This document shows positions 39,219-51,294 of a DNA stretch of 64,000 bases, piece after piece. The translations under genes were made by a program, and so were the position numbers. The notes beneath the pieces are model-generated. The model had not been told where the DNA came from and made no database searches. It saw only the letters and a program-made list of their open reading frames with translations. Within the stretch, counting starts at the first letter, position 1; every line of letters begins with the position of its first letter. The stretch comes from Acidobacteriota bacterium (GTDB taxonomy: Bacteria > Acidobacteriota > Vicinamibacteria > Marinacidobacterales > SMYC01), in contig SMYC01000152.1 in assembly GCA_004356105.1 (NCBI GenBank), positions 1 through 64,000 of the forward strand. Direction: 5' to 3'.

Positions 39219-40277
39219 ATGAAAGCAGGCATCGTCGGCTTCGACGGAGTAGGAAAGCGCACACTCTTTGCGCTTCTTACCCAAGTCACGGGTGCGGCCA
39301 CGTCGCGCGTCGAGCAAATGGGCATGCTTCGCATCCCTGACGAAAGGCTCGAGGAGTTAACAAGGCTCCACGAGTCGAGGAAGACAACCGCAGCGACCAT
39401 CGAGTTCGTTCTCCTTCCGAGCCTCGTCAAAGGCCGCGCCGACAAGCTCGACGTGAGCAGCTTGCGCAATGTCGATGTGCTCGTCCATGTCGTGCGCGCT
39501 TTCGAAGAGCCTTCCGTGCCTCACCCCGAAGGCAGCGTCGACGCCGCACGCGACCTCGAGCTCATGGAGCTCGAGCTCACCCTCTCCGATCTCGCCGTGG
39601 TGGAAAAACGTTACGAGAAAATGAAAGCGGATACGAAGAAAGGCCGTCCGACAGATGCGCACGAGCTCAAAGCACTCGAGCAGGCCACGAAGGCGCTTTC
39701 CGACGGCCGGCCGCTACGCGCCGCACTCTCCGCCGAAGATCGCGACCGGCTTCGAGGCTACGCGCTCTTGACGGCGAAGCCCCTGCTCGCGGTCGTCAAT
39801 GTCGGCGAGGACGAAGCCAGCGGTTCCGCTCTCACCAAGAAGCTGGGTCTGACCGATTGGGCCGGTGCTCCAGGTTTCGCGCTGACCTACGTCTCGGCGC
39901 GCATCGAGAGCGAGATCGCGGAGCTCGGGCCCGAGGACGCCAAGACGTTTCGCGACGATCTAGGCCTCTCCAACGGGATGGCCGAGCGCGTCGTTCGAGC
40001 CGCTTTCGATCTGCTCGATGTCATCACCTTCTACACAGCGAGCGACATCGAATCACGAGCCTGGATTATTCCGCGCGATACAAAAGCGGCCAAGGCGGCA
40101 GGCACGATCCACAGTGATATGGAACGCGGCTACATTCGAGCCGAAGTGGTGCACTACGATGTTCTCGTCCGCGAAGGCTCTTGGAACGTGTGCCGCGACA
40201 AGGGTCTATTGCGCCTCGAAGGAAAAGAATATCCCATCGCCGAAGCGGATGTGGTGTACTTTCGCTTCAACGTTTGA
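39219..40277 (+). CDS. YchF/OLA1-like protein with degenerate P-loop and G3 motif and an intact C-terminal DUF933/TGS domain
   Basis: GFDGVGKRTLF P-loop, FVLLPSLVKG in place of FVDIAGLVKG, GTIHSDMERGYIRAEVVHYD C-terminus. Confidence 0.85.
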   Translation: MKAGIVGFDGVGKRTLFALLTQVTGAATSRVEQMGMLRIPDERLEELTRLHESRKTTAATIEFVLLPSLVKGRADKLDVSSLRNVDVLVHVVRAFEEPSVPHPEGSVDAARDLELMELELTLSDLAVVEKRYEKMKADTKKGRPTDAHELKALEQATKALSDGRPLRAALSAEDRDRLRGYALLTAKPLLAVVNVGEDEASGSALTKKLGLTDWAGAPGFALTYVSARIESEIAELGPEDAKTFRDDLGLSNGMAERVVRAAFDLLDVITFYTASDIESRAWIIPRDTKAAKAAGTIHSDMERGYIRAEVVHYDVLVREGSWNVCRDKGLLRLEGKEYPIAEADVVYFRFNV

Positions 40278-40291
40278 AGGCTGTTAAAAGC

Positions 40292-40429
40292 GATCAATAT
40301 TAAGAAAGCGTAACGCAAAGGCGCAAAGTCGCAAAGGCGCAAAGAAGAAAAAGAAGCTGAGAAGCAGAGAGAGTATCTTACGGTTTTTTTTCTTTGCTAC
40401 TTTGCGTTACGCTTTTCTTATTATTGATC
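40292..40429. repeat. Long inverted repeat (MITE-like or hairpin element) with purine-rich loop
   Basis: GATCAATATTAAGAAAGCGTAACGCAAAG (40292-40320) vs CTTTGCGTTACGCTTTTCTTATTATTGATC (40400-40429). Confidence 0.7.
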
Positions 40430-40467
40430 CTTGCGCCTTTTTCTTGTTTTGAGAGCGGACCTAGAGC

Positions 40468-41457
40468 ATGAAGCTGGTTGTTCAGATTCCTTGTTTGAAT
40501 GAGGCGGGGACGCTTCCGGAGACGCTTGCGGAGATTCCGCGGCATATCGACGGTATCGACGAGATTGAGATTCTGCTGCTCGATGATGGGTCGACGGACG
40601 GGTCGGCAGAGGTTGCGCGCCAGCACGGCGTGGATCATGTGGTGCGATCGACTCGGAGCCGGGGTCTTGCGGCGACGTTCAAGGCCGGGATCGATGCGGC
40701 GCTCGAGCTTGGGGCGGACATCGTCGTCAATACCGACGGGGACAACCAATATCCTGGTTCGGCCATCACGGCGCTGGTCGGGCCGATATTGCGCGGCGAG
40801 GCCGACATGGTGGTCGGCGACCGCCAAGTGGCGAGCGTCGAACATTTTTCCTTCACCAAGAAGAAGCTTCAGGCGCTCGGAAGCTGGGTCGTGCGGCAAG
40901 TCTCGGGGACCGACGTGCCCGACACGACGAGCGGCTTTCGCGCTTTTACACGCCAGACGGCGCAGCGTTTGAACCTCGTTTCCGACTACACCTATACGCT
41001 CGAGACGATCATCCAGGCGGGTAAAAAAAAGCTCGCTATCGCTTACGTTCCTATCGAAGCGCGCCAAACCCGGCCGAGCCGCCTCATTCGCTCGAACTGG
41101 GACTACGTGAAGCGATCGGCTTCGACCATTATCCGCATCTACGCGATGTTCGAGCCGCTCAAATTCTTCAGCTATGTCAGCGCGGCCTTCATCGTGCCCG
41201 GCATCGCTCTCGGGCTACGATATCTTTATTTTCGAGAAGTCCTCGGTGAGGGACAAGGCCACGTCCAGTCCGTAGTGCTCGCCGGCGTTCTCCTGATCCT
41301 CGGTTTCATGATCTTCCTCATCGGTCTCGTAGCGGATATCAACGCGTCGTCGAGACGGCTCCTCGAAGAAGTGCTCTATCGTCAGCGCGTGCTCGACGAC
41401 CGGCTAATTGCGGAGGCCAAGAACCGGGAACGAGAGCATCAGGAAACCCATCTATGA
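40468..41457 (+). CDS. Glycosyltransferase family 2 (DPM1/GtrB-like) with C-terminal TM helices
   Basis: VVQIPCLNEAGTLPETL, LLLDDGSTDGSAEVA, VVNTDGDNQYPGSAI. Confidence 0.88.
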   Translation: MKLVVQIPCLNEAGTLPETLAEIPRHIDGIDEIEILLLDDGSTDGSAEVARQHGVDHVVRSTRSRGLAATFKAGIDAALELGADIVVNTDGDNQYPGSAITALVGPILRGEADMVVGDRQVASVEHFSFTKKKLQALGSWVVRQVSGTDVPDTTSGFRAFTRQTAQRLNLVSDYTYTLETIIQAGKKKLAIAYVPIEARQTRPSRLIRSNWDYVKRSASTIIRIYAMFEPLKFFSYVSAAFIVPGIALGLRYLYFREVLGEGQGHVQSVVLAGVLLILGFMIFLIGLVADINASSRRLLEEVLYRQRVLDDRLIAEAKNREREHQETHL

Positions 41458-42326
41458 CGATCGTCGAGCGGACGAGTGTTCTCATCCCCGCCTTCGAAGA
41501 AGAAAGCGTCATCGCTAACGTCATCGCCGAGATCCAGAGCCTCGGCAACTGGAAAGAGATCGTCGTCGTCGATGACGGCTCCTCCGACCAGACCGCGGTG
41601 CGAGCCGAAAAGGCAGGTGCCAAAGTCGTACGCCACCCCTATAACAAAGGCAACGGCGCCGCGGTCAAGAGTGCTCTGCGCGCCGCCTGCGGGGAGTTCG
41701 TCCTGCTGATGGACGCGGACGGACAGCACCCGCCGAAAGAGATCGAAAAACTGATGGCGAAGCTTCCCGAATATGACCTCGCTGTCGGAGCGCGATCTTT
41801 CGGCGACCGGGCGACGCTTTCGAGAGGCCTCGGAAACGCCGCGCTCAACCGCTTCGCCACGATGCTCTCGGGCTTCAAGATTCAGGATCTGACTTCCGGT
41901 TTTCGCGCGGCGCGGCGCGATCGAATCCGCGAGTTCATCCACTTGTTCCCAAACGGCTTCAGCTATCCGGCTACGAGCACGCTCGCTTTCATCAAAGCCG
42001 GCTACAGCGTGTGCTTCGTCCCCATCGAAGGCAAGAAACGCGAGGGCAAGGAAAAGAGCAAGATGCGTCCCTCCCGTGAAGGCTGGCGTTTCGTCATGCT
42101 CATCCTGCGAATGATCACGCTCTTCAGCCCTCTCAGGATCTTTTTTCCCATAGCGCTCACGTTCTTCATCGTCGGCGCGGGCTACATGGTCTACACCATC
42201 ATCGACGAGATGCACGTCACCAATTCGTCGGTGCTTCTATTGACGGGCTCGGCGGTGCTGTTTCTGTTCGGCCTTCTCTCGGAGCAGATCGCGGCGCTTC
42301 GCTTCGAGAAGACCCATCGGGACTGA
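41454..42326 (+). CDS. Glycosyltransferase family 2 (DPM1/GtrB-like) with C-terminal TM helices
   Basis: VLIPAFEEESVIANVI, VVDDGSSDQTAVRAE, LLMDADGQHPPKEI; ATGA overlap with the upstream GT2 gene. Confidence 0.88.
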   Translation: MTIVERTSVLIPAFEEESVIANVIAEIQSLGNWKEIVVVDDGSSDQTAVRAEKAGAKVVRHPYNKGNGAAVKSALRAACGEFVLLMDADGQHPPKEIEKLMAKLPEYDLAVGARSFGDRATLSRGLGNAALNRFATMLSGFKIQDLTSGFRAARRDRIREFIHLFPNGFSYPATSTLAFIKAGYSVCFVPIEGKKREGKEKSKMRPSREGWRFVMLILRMITLFSPLRIFFPIALTFFIVGAGYMVYTIIDEMHVTNSSVLLLTGSAVLFLFGLLSEQIAALRFEKTHRD

Positions 42327-42449
42327 GATGGCCCACCGGCTTCTCCCACGTTCCTGAGACGGACTGTCCTCGCACTTGAAGCTCGAGCGCGCTAGAAGCC
42401 GAGCACCAGAAAGAGAAAGAACGGGGCTGACAGGTGCCACAGGCCGATT

Positions 42450-46906
<4,457 letters not shown>

Positions 46907-47040
46907 CGGGCCCGTTGCCTCCTATTTCCAACACTAAGGTAGAGAAAAGAACCCAAAGACGCAAGTAGAGAATGCTTACACCGACAAAATCACCGTTAAA
47001 AGAAGAGCAAGAGATCAATGTTGATCTCTTCGAAACGTTG

Positions 47041-47604
47041 CTAGGAGAAGAGAGCACGGAAGAGCATGAGCGAGCCTATCATCGCGAAGAACACGAGAAA
47101 GAGAAACAAGCTGATGCCGGCAAGGAGTGCTATGACGGCTGCGGCTCGTGGACGTGAGAGGGCGCCTACGCATTCGAGCGTGAGGCCGGCAATGACCGCG
47201 AGGTAGACGAGCGCAAAGAAACCTAGAAAAGGTCCGATGATCGGAACGGCTTGCACCCACTGGACCGGTGCGGCCAGCCCGAGCGGACGATAGAGAGCGA
47301 GAAAGCTCGCCGAGCCTCCGAAGAGTCGCGAGAGGATACTGAGAAGACCGACGAACACGAAAGACAACAACGTCACGAGGATCGGTCCGAAGATGAGCGT
47401 TTCGAAACTATAGCGGCCGGCACCGATCGCGAGCCCCGAAACGGCAAAGAAAATCAGTGCAGGGAGGAGCGCGTCTTCATCTTTGGAGACGACGCGAATG
47501 GCGTCGGTATCGAGCTGCAAGATTTGGATACTTTGCTGAAGATAGTTACCGAAATCCATGCGCTCGCCTTGCTCCGATTCGGACCGCGTCTGTTCAGCGA
47601 TCAT
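47041..47604 (-). CDS. Yip1-family integral membrane protein
   Basis: Five TM helices; [26 protein letters not shown]. Confidence 0.65.
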   Translation of the reverse strand: MIAEQTRSESEQGERMDFGNYLQQSIQILQLDTDAIRVVSKDEDALLPALIFFAVSGLAIGAGRYSFETLIFGPILVTLLSFVFVGLLSILSRLFGGSASFLALYRPLGLAAPVQWVQAVPIIGPFLGFFALVYLAVIAGLTLECVGALSRPRAAAVIALLAGISLFLFLVFFAMIGSLMLFRALFS

Positions 47605-47995
47605 GAGCCTATTTCTTTCAAGACCGTCACCAGGTTCAGGAGGCCTACACTTACGCCGCCATCGACGAACAGTACTTGCCCCGTAATATAGCTCGCTTCG
47701 TCGCTGGCCAGGAAGAGCATCGCTTTTGCGATCTCATCGGGCTCGGCAATCCTGCCGAGCGGAATGCGCTGGAGGAGCTTGGACCGTACGTTGTCAGGGA
47801 TTCTAGCCACCATCCTTGTATTGGTGAACCCAGGCGCGACCGCGTTGACGCGAACACGTCTCGAGCGTAAGCCGAGAGGCTGCGAATGTCATTCAAGGCA
47901 ACTTTCGCGCCCTCTTCCGCAAATAACAGCGCGGCGGCGCGCCCGATGCCGGAAGCCGCACCCGTATTAAGGGCCGTTTTGCCCGCAAGACGCAT
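47601..47995 (-). pseudogene. Decayed short-chain dehydrogenase/reductase (FabG-like), large internal deletion plus frameshift
   Basis: N-terminal [33 protein letters not shown] joins, in another frame, [50 protein letters not shown]; middle including YxxxK is missing. Confidence 0.8.
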
Positions 47996-48195
47996 GTCCG
48001 AAATCGGCCTCCAAATTTTGGGAAGCCCTATCCTATCAGAAACGTAGGACTCGGCGGCTATGAAAGGTGCGTAAAAGATACACCAGACGCCGATTAGGTG
48101 TCTCTTATGCGATACACCTCCTGACCGCGAAGATGCGATAAGCTATTAAACCTTGTCGTAGCTACTATTTGCACGTGCACGGCAAGCTCGCCGCC

Positions 48196-48211
48196 TGGCA
48201 TGATAGTTGCT
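48196..48211 (+). promoter_or_regulatory. Sigma-54-type -24/-12 promoter upstream of lpxC
   Basis: TGGCATG-ATAG-TTGCT, close match to TGGCACG-N4-TTGCW. Confidence 0.65.
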
Positions 48212-48239
48212 TATAGGGACCCCGGAACGTCAGATACGA

Positions 48240-49193
48240 ATGCAAAAGCAAACAACCCTCAAAGAAATCACCAGCTGCGTCGGGATCGGCCTTCATTCTG
48301 GCCGAAGAGTCGAGCTCACGCTCAAGCCAGCACCCGCCGATAGCGGCATCGTCTTTCGACGCGTGGATTTGCCTGACATGCCTGACATGCCTGACATGGA
48401 TGACATGGCTGACATGCCCGATAGGGACATCCCTGCCACGATGGAGCATCTTTCCCATATCAATCATGCCACGTGCCTCGCGCGGGATAACGTGCGGATC
48501 GAGACCGTCGAGCACCTGCTAGCCGCGTTTCGCGCGCTTGGCGTCGACAACGTGATCGTAGAGCTCGACGGCGCCGAAGTACCCATCATGGACGGAAGCG
48601 CGGCGGCGTTCATTTATCTCATTCATGAGGCGGGCATTCGAAAACTCACGATGCCTCGTTCCGTCATCAAGCTCAAGAGTCCGATCTCCGTGACGGATGG
48701 AGGACGTTTTGTCGCAGCCTATCCTTCGGATAAGTTCAAGGTCAGCTACACGATCAACTTCGCGCACCCTCTTCTCCGGCACCAGGAATATTCGACGGAG
48801 ATCAACGAAACCAGCTTCATCGAAGAAATCGCTCCCGCACGGACTTTTGGATTTCTGAAGGACGTCGAGCTCATGCGGCAACGGGGCCTCGCCCTGGGTG
48901 GCTCGCTCGATAACGCCGTGGTTCTCGGTGAGACCGGTGTTCTGAACAATCCCTTGCGTTTCCCTGACGAGTTCGTACGTCACAAGATTCTCGATTTGCT
49001 CGGCGACCTCGTATTGCTCGGCAAACCGCTCCAGGCCCATGTCGTCGCGATGCGCGCCGGCCACGAGCTTCACACGAGACTCGTCAAGGCCATCCTAGAG
49101 ACACCGGATAGCTGGGAGCTCGTCACGGAGCCCACGCTAGCGCCGTTTGCCCCCAAAGTCGCCCAGCCGCTACTCGCCCGCACGTCCCGCTAA
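48240..49193 (+). CDS. lpxC: UDP-3-O-acyl-N-acetylglucosamine deacetylase LpxC
   Basis: TSCVGIGLHSGRRVEL, ETVEHLLAAFRALGVDN, HKILDLLGDLVLLG; start moved from 48207. Confidence 0.95.
   Translation: MQKQTTLKEITSCVGIGLHSGRRVELTLKPAPADSGIVFRRVDLPDMPDMPDMDDMADMPDRDIPATMEHLSHINHATCLARDNVRIETVEHLLAAFRALGVDNVIVELDGAEVPIMDGSAAAFIYLIHEAGIRKLTMPRSVIKLKSPISVTDGGRFVAAYPSDKFKVSYTINFAHPLLRHQEYSTEINETSFIEEIAPARTFGFLKDVELMRQRGLALGGSLDNAVVLGETGVLNNPLRFPDEFVRHKILDLLGDLVLLGKPLQAHVVAMRAGHELHTRLVKAILETPDSWELVTEPTLAPFAPKVAQPLLARTSR
48372..48416 (+). repeat. Coding minisatellite, five 9-bp units, in lpxC
   Basis: (CCTGACATG)x3-GATGACATG-GCTGACATG encoding PDMPDMPDMDDMADM. Confidence 0.95.
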
Positions 49194-49224
49194 CCCCGCC
49201 CTTGGTTCCGAAATTCCGGATTTT

Positions 49225-49251
49225 CCTCTGCGTCCTCTGGTCTCTGCGGTT
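49225..49251. repeat. Short dispersed repeat CCTCTGCGTCCTCTGGTCTCTGCGGTT
   Basis: Same motif family as ACCGCAGAGGCGCAGAGACT at 57009-57028 and CGCAAAGGCGCAAAG at ~40314-40344. Confidence 0.5.
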
Positions 49252-49319
49252 CAAAACGCTTTCAGGTTTACCTGGCGAGATCTAGATCTAGAAAATAGCC
49301 CCCCTAGTCAGGCAATGGA

Positions 49320-49520
49320 GCCGTAGCGCTCGCTGCCCGAAATGCAAAAAGCAAGGAGAGGTGGGGATAGGAGGAGAGGTGGGGATAAAAGACAGAACAG
49401 ATCTTTGCTTTATCCCCATATCCCCGTTTTTATCCCCACCTCCCCTTGCTTTTTGCGGCCTCGAAGTCAAAGAGTGGATCTCGAGGCCGCTCCGGTCTCT
49501 ACCAGTGAAGCCGTAGCGCT
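49320..49520 (+). repeat. Copy A of a ~200 bp G-rich inverted-repeat element carrying a dprA 3'-end fragment
   Basis: GCCGTAGCGCTCGCTGCCCGAAA, GGAGAGGTGGGGATAGGAGGAGAGGTGGGGATA, ATCCCCATATCCCCG core, followed by a dprA-tail-like segment (49454-49520). Confidence 0.9.
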
Positions 49521-49531
49521 GAGCTGGCAGA

Positions 49532-49957
49532 CTAGTGCCGCTCGGGCACTTCCACGAATGCTTTCACGCGTATCGTGTGCACGCGCGCCGGGTCGTTCGA
49601 CGCCACGGAAACGCTCTTTTCGATGACGCCCTTGTACTTCCGCGTCTCTAGCGTCACTTCGAGCGTCGTGGATTGGCCGGGGTTTAAAACACGTGTCTTC
49701 GCGATCGCGGCGGTGCAACCGCAGGAGGTGGAGATGCGACGAATCTCGAGAGGCTCGGTACCGACATTCGACACCGTGAATACGTGCAGCAATTCTTGAT
49801 TGGGTTTGACACCGCCAAAGTCGTGATCGCTCGGCTCGATCTCCATACGCGGGCCGCTCTTGTCGTTGTTACGTTGCGCCGCAGAAGTTATGGCCGTCGC
49901 TGTGGCCGCGACGAGTATCAGAATCCCGACGAGGTGCGGAGCTCGGTCGTGTTTCAT
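49532..49957 (-). CDS. DUF1573-domain secreted protein
   Basis: Signal peptide; EPSDHDFGGVKPNQELLHVFTVSNVGTEPLEIRRISTSCGCT. Confidence 0.85.
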   Translation of the reverse strand: MKHDRAPHLVGILILVAATATAITSAAQRNNDKSGPRMEIEPSDHDFGGVKPNQELLHVFTVSNVGTEPLEIRRISTSCGCTAAIAKTRVLNPGQSTTLEVTLETRKYKGVIEKSVSVASNDPARVHTIRVKAFVEVPERH

Positions 49958-50280
49958 AGCTTCGATTCGTTGTCCTCGCCCGCCTGACCACTCAGCTTTT
50001 TCATGTAAGCGCTCAGACGTTCATTCTCGTAAGTCACCGTATTCAAAAAGAGGCTTTCGATGAGGTACTGCTTGCGCGTATCTTCGTCCATGCCTTCCAC
50101 GATGTTCACGATCTCGCTCATCATGTCGTCGAACGTCGCTCTGAGCTCTCGTTTGAGCGTTACTTCGCGATAGAGCGACTCCAGTACAAAAAGAAGATCC
50201 CCGTCGAGAGGAATCTCCTGCCCCGTCAACATTTTGACTTTCTTCATCGCTTCCGCCCCGTGCCCGCTACCACGCTTCAA
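49954..50280 (-). CDS. Conserved hypothetical small helical protein
   Basis: ATGA-type overlaps with both neighbours on the same strand; start may be 50247. Confidence 0.6.
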   Translation of the reverse strand: MKRGSGHGAEAMKKVKMLTGQEIPLDGDLLFVLESLYREVTLKRELRATFDDMMSEIVNIVEGMDEDTRKQYLIESLFLNTVTYENERLSAYMKKLSGQAGEDNESKL

Positions 50281-50612
50281 AAACTCTCGAGGGCAGTTTT
50301 TTCGTCCCGGAAGATTTCTATGAAATTGTGAAGACCCGTCATGCTCACCATGGTCTCGACGCGCTCTTGAAGCCCCACGAGCTTGATCGTGCCGGAGCCC
50401 TCGGCGACGGAACGATAGATGTCCATCAGGCAGCCCACGGATGCGCTGTCAATATAGTTGACTTCGCTCAAGTCGATCACGATCTTCTTGGCTCCCGATT
50501 CGACGACCGCCGAGACCTCCGAGAAGAATGAGCTCAGCATGGCGTAGACGAGCCTCTCCTCTTTGACACGAACGATTTTGATGTCATCTTGAGTGTCGAT
50601 TCGAAGATTCAT
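50277..50612 (-). CDS. STAS-domain anti-sigma factor antagonist-like protein
   Basis: VIDLSEVNYIDSASVGCLMDIYRSV phospho-Ser-type STAS motif. Confidence 0.85.
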   Translation of the reverse strand: MNLRIDTQDDIKIVRVKEERLVYAMLSSFFSEVSAVVESGAKKIVIDLSEVNYIDSASVGCLMDIYRSVAEGSGTIKLVGLQERVETMVSMTGLHNFIEIFRDEKTALESF

Positions 50613-50618
50613 AATAAG

Positions 50619-51242
50619 TTACCCGTTGATTCCGTTCGCCCTTTTCGAACGGTTTCTCATCGCGACCAGAGCCCGGCCGAGCTCGAGTCGTCCACGATTG
50701 ATCCGGCTCTTCACTGTACCTTCCGGAAGCTCCAATTGTTCCACAATCTCTTGATAAGTCAGTTCTTTGATATCCCTCAGCATGACCGCCTCTCGCAGCT
50801 TGTCAGGCAGACCGGAAAGGGCCTTTAGGAGCATTTCTCGTTTGTCGCGGACCTCGACGGCGCGATAAGGGTCGAAACGCCCGGATGCCATCTCCTCGAG
50901 ATGAACCTCGTGCTGGACGAGGGACTCTCTTTCGCGGCGACCGCTGCGATAGTGGTCGATGCAGTGGTTGCGGCTGACGGAATAGAGCCACGTTCCGAAA
51001 TCGGCATTGGCATCGAACTTGTCCAGCGAGCGGAAGACCCGCAAGAATATTTCCTGGGTCAGATCCTGAGACTCCTCGTAGCGTCCCGTGAATTTATACG
51101 CAATTCCGAAGACGCGGCGGCGGAAACGCCGGACGACTTCCTCCCAGGCCTGCTCTTTGACACTTCCATTGCCGCGGCAGAGCTTTATGAGCTCCCGATC
51201 CTCGAGCTCGCTGACAGAAACAGACTCGCCGGTATCTGGCAA
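50619..51242 (-). CDS. ECF-family RNA polymerase sigma factor
   Basis: EESQDLTQEIFLRVFRSLDKF region 2, LTYQEIVEQLELPEGTVKSRINRGRLEL region 4. Confidence 0.92.
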   Translation of the reverse strand: MPDTGESVSVSELEDRELIKLCRGNGSVKEQAWEEVVRRFRRRVFGIAYKFTGRYEESQDLTQEIFLRVFRSLDKFDANADFGTWLYSVSRNHCIDHYRSGRRERESLVQHEVHLEEMASGRFDPYRAVEVRDKREMLLKALSGLPDKLREAVMLRDIKELTYQEIVEQLELPEGTVKSRINRGRLELGRALVAMRNRSKRANGING

Positions 51243-51294
51243 TGCGATATCCTTTTGGTGCGTACTATCTCTCTTCGTTTGGCCGAGCGTCCGA

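Noticed and set aside
42327-42449. Non-coding gap between GT2 and topoisomerase B with possible dispersed repeat (AAGTGCGAGGACAGTCC on the minus strand)
   Set aside because: No second copy in this window, so repeat status cannot be supported here
48080-48115. AGGTGT...ACACCT inverted repeat and GATACACC direct repeat upstream of lpxC
   Set aside because: Only 6-bp arms and no further symmetry; could be chance
49342-49626. 94-aa ORF in repeat copy A and similar ORF 63222-63581 in copy B
   Set aside because: Open only because the repeat is G/C-biased; peptides (IPTSPPIPTSP type) are repeat translations
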